DNA from: Gracilimonas sp040882225 | GTDB lineage: Bacteria; Bacteroidota; Rhodothermia; Balneolales; Balneolaceae | DNA: 64,000 nucleotides | Direction: 5' to 3' | Assembly (NCBI GenBank): GCA_040882225.1 | Contig: JBBEBR010000009.1 | Location: 44,351 to 108,350, forward strand | Shown here: positions 16,020 through 24,718 of the stretch, one piece after another | Layout: each line of letters starts with the position of its first letter | Numbering within the stretch: the stretch's first letter is position 1 | The notes under the pieces: model-generated | What the model saw: only the letters and a program-made list of their open reading frames with translations | What the model was told of the DNA's origin: nothing | Databases searched by the model: none | Made by a program: the position numbers and the translations under genes

Positions 16020-17537
16020 TTATTGGTCAATCGAAACGGGATGCTTTTGAAGCAATCCTTCTTCCTGCATTAGCGCTTCAATTTGTTCAATTTCCCGGGG
16101 AAGGAAATCGCTGTAAACTTCGACGCCATCCTCTGTCACAATTATCATGTCTTCCATCCGGATGTAGATTTTCTCTTCCGGCACACGAAACTGAGGTTCA
16201 ATCACAAAAACCATCCCCGCTTCAATAGGGCCGCTATAATTGCCTACATCATGAACCGACATTCCCACGCCATGTCCCAATGTCATGCGGCCACTTTGAG
16301 CTCTTTGGCGATAGGAATCTACAAAATCGTGGGCTGCTTGCTCAAAAAGTGGTTTTGAGAAATCGGTTTCATCCAAAATAATATCCATTTCTTCTATGGC
16401 ATTTTGCATTACTTCTTGAGGAATGAGCCCGATTTTTATGTTGTAAAGAATGGCTTCGTAAATTCCTTTGTAGAAGGTGTAAAGCTCGGTTTGCACCTCA
16501 TTAAATGTGCCGTTTACAGGCCACATTCTTCCCAAATCACTTGAGTAGTAGCGATCGTAAGCGCCGTAATCCATCAAAATCATGTCGCCGTCTTTAGCCG
16601 CTCGTACACTGCCGTGATAGTGATTCATGTAGGCGTCAGGCCCAAAATGAATGAGCGCATAATACGCATCACCCTGCACATTATGATTCCAGTATATATA
16701 CTTTGCCGCCGCTTCCAGCTGATAAGGTTTAACTCCCACCTCGGTTGATCGCATAGCTTCCATTATTGCCTCAGCCTGCAATTTGGTAGATCTTTTTATT
16801 AACTCAATCTCTTTTTCACTTTTGATTTTTCTGAGCTCATCAATGATGGGATCTAAATTTGTGAGCTCAAGATTAGAAACTATTTTTTCCAGTTCATTGA
16901 TGAAATTCTGATGCCGTGCCGGCCGTGAATCCAGCGGATTTTCATCCACATCTTGCTGAGCACGCATTGCCATGCTTCGGGTCATACCCAGTTCTTCATA
17001 AGGGCTTTCAGGAGTATAAACAGTGCTGATTTCTCCAGACTCATTAAATTTGTCAAGATCTTCGGTTAAATCTGAATAGGAACCAACCAGCTCAATTCCC
17101 GAAAGCTCTTTAACAAGGTCCACATCTTCATAAGAAAGAATTTTACCCTCGCCATATTCCCGTCGCTCTTTTCGGTCGTAAAGGTAGACTTTCGCTTGGC
17201 GGGTATTGCCATTCAGAATGAGATAAGCGTCGGGAGACTCTATGCCTGAGAGATAATAAAACTCGTTATTCTGCCGAAAATGTTGATATCCCTGCGGGCT
17301 TGGCGCGCCCTGTAAAATAGCAATCGCCGATTCGCCAATTTCATCATAAACCTTTGCTCTGCGTTCGGCAAATTCTTCCGCAGTAAAATGTTCGCTGAAT
17401 AAAGCTCTTTCCTCATCCTCGGTGGATGCATGCCAGCCATTTGTTTGTGCTACAGCTGTATTTGGCATTCCTGAAAAAATAACCGTTGTTAGAAACAGCA
17501 GTCCGGCAAGTGAAGTAAATCTGGATATTTTGTTCAT
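16020..17537 (-). CDS. Secreted Xaa-Pro aminopeptidase (M24B)
   Basis: 505 residues from ATG 17537 (MNKISRFTSLAGLLFL), chosen because it opens a standard signal peptide ending AVAQ; the frame is open 22 codons further up. An aminopeptidase P N-terminal domain (about 40-200) is followed by the pita-bread catalytic domain. The five metal ligands are visible: Asp in LMDYGAYD, Asp in SSDLGRMWPV, His in TLGHGVGMSVHD, Glu in FVIEPQF and Glu in IRMEDMI. It removes N-terminal residues preceding proline; the signal peptide implies periplasmic peptide use. It lies upstream of mce on the same strand. Confidence 0.92.
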   Translation of the reverse strand: MNKISRFTSLAGLLFLTTVIFSGMPNTAVAQTNGWHASTEDEERALFSEHFTAEEFAERRAKVYDEIGESAIAILQGAPSPQGYQHFRQNNEFYYLSGIESPDAYLILNGNTRQAKVYLYDRKERREYGEGKILSYEDVDLVKELSGIELVGSYSDLTEDLDKFNESGEISTVYTPESPYEELGMTRSMAMRAQQDVDENPLDSRPARHQNFINELEKIVSNLELTNLDPIIDELRKIKSEKEIELIKRSTKLQAEAIMEAMRSTEVGVKPYQLEAAAKYIYWNHNVQGDAYYALIHFGPDAYMNHYHGSVRAAKDGDMILMDYGAYDRYYSSDLGRMWPVNGTFNEVQTELYTFYKGIYEAILYNIKIGLIPQEVMQNAIEEMDIILDETDFSKPLFEQAAHDFVDSYRQRAQSGRMTLGHGVGMSVHDVGNYSGPIEAGMVFVIEPQFRVPEEKIYIRMEDMIIVTEDGVEVYSDFLPREIEQIEALMQEEGLLQKHPVSIDQ

Positions 17538-17638
17538 TTTGTAATGATTTATGTCAATATTAATGTCAGTGATGAATGTATCTAAAGTGTCCTTGAAAAT
17601 CATATCCCCGAATGTTAAATAATATGCTTCATTTCAGA

Positions 17639-17971
17639 ATGTAATTTCATTTGAAAACGGGCAGCAATCTAAAATTGTGGAAGGGGAAAATTCGTGGAAG
17701 ATCAGTTATGAACCTTCCGGAGATCATATTTTTGTAGAGAATTTAACGTCGGGAAAATATTCAGTTGTCATTAATTCCCTTTGCAGAAAAATTAGGGAAT
17801 TCCCGTGCTGATAAAACGTAGCCGCTGCCGGCTTCCGAGATGTTGTTAACTTCAGAGAACGAATCTTAAAGTGATGTTGCTGTTAATTATCTTCGGGGGA
17901 ATTTAGCCGATTCAGTTTTTTATAACTTCTCTGCTGATATTCTTGTAGCTGAAAAGGGAAAGAAAAGTTAA
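17639..17971 (+). pseudogene. Decayed coding remnant, unknown family
   Basis: The 17604-18076 interval has no intact gene but retains two protein-like stretches in differing frames. The first is NVISFENGQQSKIVEG...NLTSGKYSVVINSL (17639-17810). The second is DVAVNYLRGNLADSVFYNF, then SADILVAEKGKKS and a stop (to about 17971). Several stops and frame changes separate them and no start is seen. The composition and codon flow look like an old exported-protein gene. I cannot name the family. Confidence 0.45.
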
Positions 17972-18076
17972 AACTGTTGAGGTAACAGAATGGGGGATAA
18001 TTTGCGGTAAATCCTGAACGATTCGCCTAAAAAATTTTTTATTCAAACCTGAAAACATCAACAAAAAAAATTTGTA

Positions 18077-18556
18077 ATGAAAGAACCCGGACAAAAAATA
18101 GACACTGATTTTACAATTACAGCTGTAGAAAAAGGCGAAAAGAAAGAGGTGGAGTTTAGAGAGTTATTAGATCGGCCCTCTGTAGTTTCAGTATATATGA
18201 AAAATAATACCAGCAGTTGCGACCGGCAGAACGAAAGCCTCGCCGAACATTCTGAATGGTTTGAGAAAAATGGGTATAACCTGATCGCAATTAGCAAAGA
18301 TACCGCCGGTTCGCATAAAAAATATGCCAATAAAAAGGGAATCAATTATACCTTAGTGTCAGACCCTGAAACAAGATTTGCGAGCGCCACGAATTCCATC
18401 GTTGAAAAAAGTATGTATGGCAAAAAGTTCGAAGGCCCCTCACGTTCGGCCTTTGTTATTGATACAGATGGTACTATTTTGGCTGCTATCGAAAAAATTG
18501 ATACCAAAAATCACGCCAGTGAGTTAAAAGAGCTGGTTGAAAGTCTGAAAAATTAA
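18077..18556 (+). CDS. Peroxiredoxin, AhpC/TSA (Bcp/PrxQ-like)
   Basis: 159 residues. It shows the thioredoxin-like fold with a single Cys in NTSSCDRQNESL at about residue 50, in the place of the peroxidatic Cys. The S-x-C-D-R-Q version differs from the more typical T-x-x-C-T. LIAISKDTAGSHKKYA and SRSAFVIDTDGTI are standard Prx segments. No second Cys is present, so resolution must use another thiol. It precedes topA by 9 bases and is probably cotranscribed. Cytoplasmic, no signal peptide. Confidence 0.82.
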   Translation: MKEPGQKIDTDFTITAVEKGEKKEVEFRELLDRPSVVSVYMKNNTSSCDRQNESLAEHSEWFEKNGYNLIAISKDTAGSHKKYANKKGINYTLVSDPETRFASATNSIVEKSMYGKKFEGPSRSAFVIDTDGTILAAIEKIDTKNHASELKELVESLKN

Positions 18557-18565
18557 GATTATTGC

Positions 18566-21109
18566 ATGAAAAGCCTCGTAATTGTAGAGTCACCAACTAA
18601 AACAAAGACCATCAAAAAGTACTTGCCAAAAGGCTATGTGGTGGACTCTTCGATGGGCCATATCCGCGATCTTCCTTCTTCGGCGAAAGAAATTCCCGCT
18701 AAATACAAAAAAGAGAGCTGGTCGAATTTGGGAATTAATGTGGATGATCGGTTTGATCCACTTTACGTTATTCCGGCTTCAAAAAAGAAAGTGGTTACCC
18801 GGCTCAAAAAATTACTCAAAGACGCCGACGAATTGATTCTCGCAACTGATGAAGACCGCGAAGGGGAAGCAATTTCCTGGCATTTACTGGAAATTCTGAA
18901 GCCGAAAGTTCCGGTAAAAAGAATGGTATTCCGGGAAATCACCAAAGAGGCTGTGCAAAACGCGCTGGAAAATACCCGCGATATTGACATGAATTTGGTG
19001 CACGCCCAGGAAACCCGAAGAATTTTGGATCGCCTTGCCGGCTACACGGTTTCTCCTTTGCTATGGAAGAAAATTTCTCCGGGTCTTTCCGCAGGACGGG
19101 TGCAATCGGTAGCGGTTGAATTTTTGGTTGAACGTGAACGCGAGCGCATGAAATTTAGAAGCGCCACTTATTTCGATTTACAGGCGCAACTGCATAAATC
19201 AGGCGATAAGGATCAGTTTAAAGCGGATCTGACGCATTTAGACGATAAGCGCCTTGCCAGTGGTAAAGATTTTGATGAAAACACAGGGAAACTCAAAAAA
19301 CCGGACTCAGTTGTTTTACTGGATGAGGAAAAAGCCAGTAATCTCGTTGACAATTTGAAAGAGGCAAACTGGGAGGTAATCAAGGTTGAGGTAAAAACAC
19401 AGAAACGAAATCCGGCGCCTCCATTTATTACTTCTACGTTGCAACAGGATGCAAACCGTAAGTTCGGCTTCTCGGCCCGCGACACCATGAGCGTTGCTCA
19501 AAAGCTGTATGAGAAAGGATTTATCACTTATATGAGAACGGATTCAACCCGGCTCTCATCTCAGGCAATTGACGCCGCCCGAAATGCCGTTACCGAGCAA
19601 TATGGCGATGAGTACTTATTTGAGCGGGTTCGGAATTATACCAAAAAAGGAAAATCCTCACAGGAAGCTCACGAGGCTATTCGTCCTTCGGGCTCAAAAT
19701 TCGTTCACCCTGAAAAAGCAGGACTTCGTGATCGTGAATTTAAGCTCTACGACCTGATTTGGAAACGAACCATTTCTACACAGATGGCGGAGGCGGAATT
19801 GGAATTCACCAATGTCACGATTCGAGCAAAGAGTAACGGCACCGCTGCTGATTTCCGTGCAGGCGGCAAGAAGATTTTGTTCCCCGGATTTTTCCGCGCT
19901 TATGTGGAAGGAAGTGATGATCCTGAAGAGGCATTATTGAACCAGGAAATATTTCTCCCCGAAATGAAAGAGGGCGATAATACAGAATTGGATGATTTGA
20001 ATTTTGTGAGCCACGAAACCAAGCCACCGGCTCGATTTACGGAAGCGACTCTCGTTAAGGAACTGGAGAAGCGGGGAGTTGGCCGGCCAAGTACTTATGC
20101 CAGTATTATAAGCACCATTCAAGATCGCGGTTATGCAAAGAGTGATGGCAAAACGCTGATTCCAACTTTTACGGCTTTTGCGGTTTCTGCCCTGCTGGAA
20201 ACACACTTTCCCGATTTGGTGAATAGTGAATTTACCTCCGCCCTTGAAGACAAACTGGATGAGGTTGCAAGTGGCAAGCAAGATCCCATAAAATACCTGG
20301 AAGAATATTATAAAGGTGAGAAAGGCCTAAAAGCTCAGGTTGATGAGCAAGAAGATAAAATTAATCCACAGGAGGCTAAGCTTCTGGATTTACCGCTTGA
20401 AGGTTTGGAAGGAATAAAAGTGGCGGTAGGCCGATTTGGGCCTTATGCACGAATGCAGAAAAACGGGGATGAACTGACCACTTCTCTTCCTTATGACATG
20501 GACCCGAGCGACATCACACTTGAGAAACTGGAAAGCCTGATCAAGATTTCAGAGGAAGAAGACAAACCTATCGGCCACGATCCTGAAACCGGAGAACCGA
20601 TCTTTTTGCTCTCGGGAAGATACGGCCCCTATGTGCAGCGTGGTGAAGTCACCGAAGAAAATAAAAAACCGAAGCGCGTTTCTTTACTCAAAGGAATGAA
20701 GCCGGAGGATATCGACCTTGACATGGCGCTAAAGCTTTTAGAATTACCAAGAGCGCTGGGAAATCACCCCGATACTGAGAAAGTAGTAAAAGCCGGTGTT
20801 GGCAGATACGGCCCCTTTGTGGTTCATGATGGCAAATTTAAATCAATTCCAAAAGATGACAGCGTGCTCGATATAGAGCTGGATCGGGCGGTGGAGTTGT
20901 TGGCGCAGAAAACAAATTCCAGGAAAAGTAATGAGATCAAAGATCTTGGCGCTCATCCCGAAACGGAAAATCCGATTAAAGTGATGACCGGCCGGTATGG
21001 CCCTTACATCAAATACGGTAAGAAGAACATCAGTTTGCCTAAAGAAGCAGTTCCTGAAGAATATACGTTGGAAGAAGCAGTGCAGCTGATATCCGAAAAA
21101 GGGAAGTAA
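18566..21109 (+). CDS. topA: DNA topoisomerase I
   Basis: 847 residues. It relaxes negatively supercoiled DNA by cutting one strand. The Toprim domain at the N-terminus opens MKSLVIVESPTKTKTIKKYL and has LATDEDREGEAISWHL with the acidic metal-binding residues. The catalytic Tyr322 lies in FITYMRTDSTR. After the core (about residue 590) there are four GRFGPY/GRYGPY-type C-terminal repeats instead of zinc fingers, as in many FCB bacteria. Housekeeping gene; full length. Confidence 0.97.
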   Translation: MKSLVIVESPTKTKTIKKYLPKGYVVDSSMGHIRDLPSSAKEIPAKYKKESWSNLGINVDDRFDPLYVIPASKKKVVTRLKKLLKDADELILATDEDREGEAISWHLLEILKPKVPVKRMVFREITKEAVQNALENTRDIDMNLVHAQETRRILDRLAGYTVSPLLWKKISPGLSAGRVQSVAVEFLVERERERMKFRSATYFDLQAQLHKSGDKDQFKADLTHLDDKRLASGKDFDENTGKLKKPDSVVLLDEEKASNLVDNLKEANWEVIKVEVKTQKRNPAPPFITSTLQQDANRKFGFSARDTMSVAQKLYEKGFITYMRTDSTRLSSQAIDAARNAVTEQYGDEYLFERVRNYTKKGKSSQEAHEAIRPSGSKFVHPEKAGLRDREFKLYDLIWKRTISTQMAEAELEFTNVTIRAKSNGTAADFRAGGKKILFPGFFRAYVEGSDDPEEALLNQEIFLPEMKEGDNTELDDLNFVSHETKPPARFTEATLVKELEKRGVGRPSTYASIISTIQDRGYAKSDGKTLIPTFTAFAVSALLETHFPDLVNSEFTSALEDKLDEVASGKQDPIKYLEEYYKGEKGLKAQVDEQEDKINPQEAKLLDLPLEGLEGIKVAVGRFGPYARMQKNGDELTTSLPYDMDPSDITLEKLESLIKISEEEDKPIGHDPETGEPIFLLSGRYGPYVQRGEVTEENKKPKRVSLLKGMKPEDIDLDMALKLLELPRALGNHPDTEKVVKAGVGRYGPFVVHDGKFKSIPKDDSVLDIELDRAVELLAQKTNSRKSNEIKDLGAHPETENPIKVMTGRYGPYIKYGKKNISLPKEAVPEEYTLEEAVQLISEKGK

Positions 21110-21240
21110 TATCAGGTATAATTTGAGGGGTTTTTTGGGGAAGCGAAATGCTTGGGAATAAATTAAGGCTTTAAGCTTTCGTGGCTTTTGTAAAAAATTT
21201 TGTAGATTTCTCGTACTGTTCAAAAGGCATAAAAATCACC

Positions 21241-21807
21241 ATGCAAAAACGCAGCGAATTCTATTTCAAATATCCGCCCAATATTCATGAATTGGATTTG
21301 GCTACAATGGTGAATATGTATCGCACCAGGGGCGAACCACGGAAAGCCGGGCCTGGCGAGTACTTTGCCTGCGCCTACAGCCATCAGTTACTGAAAGAAG
21401 CAAAGTGGTGGTTCGGGTTATATTATTCCCAAAAAATATGGGATAATATGCTCACCAAAGGTTCTGAAGGATTTCCCCTTACCGATGTAGAGTTAAATGT
21501 GCTGGGTATGGTATTTATGAGTGAAGAGGAAATACCGCATCGGGAATACATTGAGAGAAATTCGGGAATCGCTGAAAAACTGGCCTACTTAATTGTGAAT
21601 GATATGCGAACGTTTGGCTTTCTGGATGAGGATGACAGCGGCTTTTTGCGCATCACCCCAAGAGGAGAAAAAGCGTTACATGGTATTGCCCGCCGCATCT
21701 ACGAAAAAAGGTTTATGCCTGAAATGCTCAAAACATTCACTCCCACCGAAGAGCCTAAAATTGAGCAGGCTCAAAAAGAAGACAAAGAACAAACGAGCTT
21801 ATTTTAA
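21241..21807 (+). CDS. Conserved hypothetical protein with C-terminal clamp-binding-like motif
   Basis: 188 residues from ATG 21241 (MQKRSEFYFKYPP); a longer frame opens at 21181 but its extra residues look non-native. The body is soluble and mixed alpha/beta with FACAYSHQLLKEAKWWFGLYYSQKIW and LRITPRGEKALHGIARRIYEKR, the latter like a winged-helix C-terminus. The last residues QTSLF fit the bacterial sliding-clamp-binding consensus Q-x-x-L-F. No signal peptide. It lies downstream of topA. Family unknown to me; a DNA-associated role is a guess from the terminal motif. Confidence 0.65.
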   Translation: MQKRSEFYFKYPPNIHELDLATMVNMYRTRGEPRKAGPGEYFACAYSHQLLKEAKWWFGLYYSQKIWDNMLTKGSEGFPLTDVELNVLGMVFMSEEEIPHREYIERNSGIAEKLAYLIVNDMRTFGFLDEDDSGFLRITPRGEKALHGIARRIYEKRFMPEMLKTFTPTEEPKIEQAQKEDKEQTSLF

Positions 21808-21842
21808 GCAGCTTCTGTAAAGTCTAATCTGCTCAGAATTTT

Positions 21843-22325
21843 TCACTCAATAATAACCTCATCTCTATCCTGAGTTTCATCAAAATTTCGCCAGTTATTA
21901 TAAATGCGAATGATGTTCGTGATGGCGTAAGCAATTAGAAAAAAAGCGATGAGATATGCCACGGAATCCGGATTAGCGATGATTAGTGCCGCAATAATCA
22001 GGGTGATAATTCCCATCACCGATAAGTGAAACAGGAAAAGCATAAAAAAGCCAAAAACTCCCAGGAAAACAGCGAAGGTAATTGGGATGAGTTCGGGGAA
22101 AATGAAAATGATTATTCCCGCTACAATAGGAAGTGCGGAAACAACCGAGGGGTAATTATTGGTGATGAACAAAACCCCAAGTGCAACAAGATAGCCACCG
22201 GCAATCAGGTATAGAAAGTTTGGGAAAATAAGTGTAAGTAAACCTGTAGCGAGGGGGAGCAAAATGTTTATTATTTGCCTTCCCCGCGATTGTTTATGCT
22301 CATAAATCTGGTATGCTTCAAACAT
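21843..22325 (-). CDS. Small integral membrane protein (DUF308/HdeD-like)
   Basis: 160 residues with about six hydrophobic segments between residues 18 and 140, flanked by a charged N-terminus and an acidic C-terminus (NNWRNFDETQDRDE). The G-G-Y-L-V-A-L-G and I-A-Y-A-I-T-N-I-I-R patterns resemble the DUF308 group of acid-stress membrane proteins. Function not known. It is monocistronic and convergent with the preceding gene. Confidence 0.6.
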   Translation of the reverse strand: MFEAYQIYEHKQSRGRQIINILLPLATGLLTLIFPNFLYLIAGGYLVALGVLFITNNYPSVVSALPIVAGIIIFIFPELIPITFAVFLGVFGFFMLFLFHLSVMGIITLIIAALIIANPDSVAYLIAFFLIAYAITNIIRIYNNWRNFDETQDRDEVIIE

Positions 22326-22417
22326 AATAAATGGTTTTAAGGTTTTTATCGGTTTTCAACGTCTTCGCTTTCAAGTTGGTGGAAATCTGCACTGAAATAG
22401 GTGAAGTAGATTTCTGT

Positions 22418-23122
22418 CTACCCTTCAAAACCGGATCTTGTGCCAAAAAATAGCCAAACACGGCCTTCCTCGTTAGTGGTTACTTCGTCAGGATTGCCTT
22501 CCGAATTTACCTCTTTGATTTCATACTCATAACCGGCTTCGCATTCCCGGCTATTAGCGATATCTCCTAAAATTGCGTTCTGATACCATTCTTGAGGCCC
22601 TCCTCTATGCTGAACATTAAGACGAAAATAATTTTCATTCTCAGCATCAAGAAAAGCTTCGGGCATAATTTCACTTGCATCCGCAATTACATTAACGGCT
22701 TCACCAGGCGCTCCTCCTATCCCTGCACAGCCGGAAGGCACATTTGTTGCGAAACCGACCGTAAAATTTACCTGGTAAGCTGTATTCGGTTCGAGACCCT
22801 CAACTTCGCGCCGCAACAACATTTTAACGTCATCACTCAAATTAACGGCACTTAGATAGTGTCCGTTGTCTTCAGTATTTAAAGGTTCGGGTAAAGAGCG
22901 GTAGTCGGATGTCAGCTCCATATCATCTCCCCAGCCTACATTATAATCCGTGAAAAAGGCTTCCCATCCGTGTTCTGATTCTCTGAAATTGAATTCATAT
23001 TCACCGGCAATTTCGGGATCGGTTTCGGTTGTACCACAGCCATGAAATAAACAAGCGAGAAGAATGCAAACAAGCGTTTTAGCTTTCAGGTTGTAGAATA
23101 CTTTAAGTTTTAAGTACTGCAT
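22418..23122 (-). CDS. Lipoprotein of unknown function
   Basis: 234 residues from ATG 23122, chosen because GGAGA sits six bases before it. The lipobox is LFHGC. The mature part is beta-rich with EYEFNFRESEHGWEAFFTDYN and LEPNTAYQVNFTVGFATN, a layout resembling carbohydrate-binding or jelly-roll domains. Several Cys residues (SGCAGIGG, SRECEAGYEY) could form a disulfide in the mature protein. No catalytic motif seen. Confidence 0.7.
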   Translation of the reverse strand: MQYLKLKVFYNLKAKTLVCILLACLFHGCGTTETDPEIAGEYEFNFRESEHGWEAFFTDYNVGWGDDMELTSDYRSLPEPLNTEDNGHYLSAVNLSDDVKMLLRREVEGLEPNTAYQVNFTVGFATNVPSGCAGIGGAPGEAVNVIADASEIMPEAFLDAENENYFRLNVQHRGGPQEWYQNAILGDIANSRECEAGYEYEIKEVNSEGNPDEVTTNEEGRVWLFFGTRSGFEG

Positions 23123-23318
23123 TTTTGCTCTCCTTTTTTTATAAACCAAGAGAAAAGAAGTCTGCGTTCAAAATATGGAACACGACTCTTCTTTATTATA
23201 TTCAGTTGAACTCAGGCATTTCAGAAATACGTAATAAAATACGCAGATAATTTTTGTTGTGGGGGATTTTCAAAGCCTGAGAATTTTTGCCTGATCTTAA
23301 CTTAAATGGGGAAATGTT

Positions 23319-24596
23319 GTGGCGGTACTAAAACAGACGCTTTCGATGGAACAGTTAGAGCTTCTTATGGAGTTAATCAGTAAAATAAACTCCAACCTGG
23401 AGCTCGACAAGTTGTTGCGGGAAATTATGAACTCCGCTAAGATTATAATGAACTCAGAAGCCAGTTCTCTTTTTCTGCTTTCTGATGACAAAACGGAACT
23501 CACACTTACAATCCCAACCGGGCCGGTAACCGCCGATTTATCTGGTAAAAGTATTCCCTCTGATCAGGGCCTTAGTGGCTGGGTAGTGCAAAATGCAAAG
23601 CCCGTTGTTGTTGAGGATGTTCAAAGTGATAAGCGCTTTGTGGGGGAAATGAACGGGAACTCCACTTTTAAAACCAGAGACCTCATTTGTGTACCACTCA
23701 TAAACAACAAAGGAGCTGTAATCGGGGCTTTGCAAGCCATCAACAAAAAAGATGCTGCCCAGCCAACCGACGATCTTGTGCCAATTTTTCAGACGATGGC
23801 GAATCAGGCCGCCATTGCTATAGAAAATGCGAAATTACAGCAAGAGCGGATTGAAAAAGAGTTGATGGAAAAGGAGCTTGATGTTGCCCGCACCATTCAA
23901 TCGGGATTTTGGCCAAAGCAGGTTCCTGATATTCCTAATTACCGGATTGCCGGATGCAGCAAGCCGGCAAAAAGTGTGGGCGGCGATTACTACGATTATA
24001 TCCCAATTCCCGGAACAAACCGTTGGGGATTTACCGTAGCTGATGTTACCGGAAAAGGCGTGCCGGCTTCGTTACTTATGGCCACGATGCGGGCATCGTT
24101 GCGCTCGCAGGTTGAAAATAATCACAGCGTGAGCGAATCCATAAAAAAAGTAAATAAGCTGATCTTCGAAGACTCGCCGATGGATAAATTCATCACAGCT
24201 GTTTATGGTGAGCTGGATACCGAAAACCACAGTTTTAAGTATGTGAATGCGGGGCATAATAATCCTTACCTGCTTAATCCTGAAAAATCTATCTTGAAAA
24301 AGCTAAATGTTGGTGGGGTGATGCTGGGCATTATGGATGGTGTTGACTACAATGCGGATTCCGTTACGTTAGAAGCCGGCGAGAAACTGATATTGTTTTC
24401 TGATGGAATTCCTGAAGCACAAAATAAAACCGGTGAGTTTTTTAGTGATGAGAGTTTTGAGGAATGGCTTCTCGAGCATAAATCTTTGACACCGACTCAA
24501 ATGATGATGAATCTGCTCAAAACCATCGAGAATTTCAGCAAGGGAAAACCCCAAAGTGATGATATCACCTTGATTATAATTGAGCGTTGCGCCTAA
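23319..24596 (+). CDS. GAF-domain PP2C-type (SpoIIE/RsbU-like) phosphatase
   Basis: 425 residues from GTG 23319; ATG 23346 (MEQLELLMELI) is an alternative start. A short helix leads into a GAF sensor domain (about 15-170). A coiled linker (QQERIEKELMEKELDVARTIQ) follows, then a SpoIIE phosphatase domain (about 200-425) with the metal-binding GGDYYDY, VADVTGKG, NAGHN, LFSDGI and DDITLI motifs. It likely dephosphorylates an anti-sigma-factor antagonist, or a similar partner-switching protein, in response to a ligand bound by the GAF domain. Cytoplasmic. No partner antagonist or anti-sigma gene adjoins. Confidence 0.88.
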   Translation: MAVLKQTLSMEQLELLMELISKINSNLELDKLLREIMNSAKIIMNSEASSLFLLSDDKTELTLTIPTGPVTADLSGKSIPSDQGLSGWVVQNAKPVVVEDVQSDKRFVGEMNGNSTFKTRDLICVPLINNKGAVIGALQAINKKDAAQPTDDLVPIFQTMANQAAIAIENAKLQQERIEKELMEKELDVARTIQSGFWPKQVPDIPNYRIAGCSKPAKSVGGDYYDYIPIPGTNRWGFTVADVTGKGVPASLLMATMRASLRSQVENNHSVSESIKKVNKLIFEDSPMDKFITAVYGELDTENHSFKYVNAGHNNPYLLNPEKSILKKLNVGGVMLGIMDGVDYNADSVTLEAGEKLILFSDGIPEAQNKTGEFFSDESFEEWLLEHKSLTPTQMMMNLLKTIENFSKGKPQSDDITLIIIERCA

Positions 24597-24718
24597 AAAA
24601 GGCAGTACAGAACAAAAAAGGCTAATCTGATAGTTTTCTAAATTTTACCTCCCATACACTTGCTTAGGATGTTAACAGTAGGTTAATTCTTTCCTGTACT
24701 TTAAATAATCCTGGAGCT

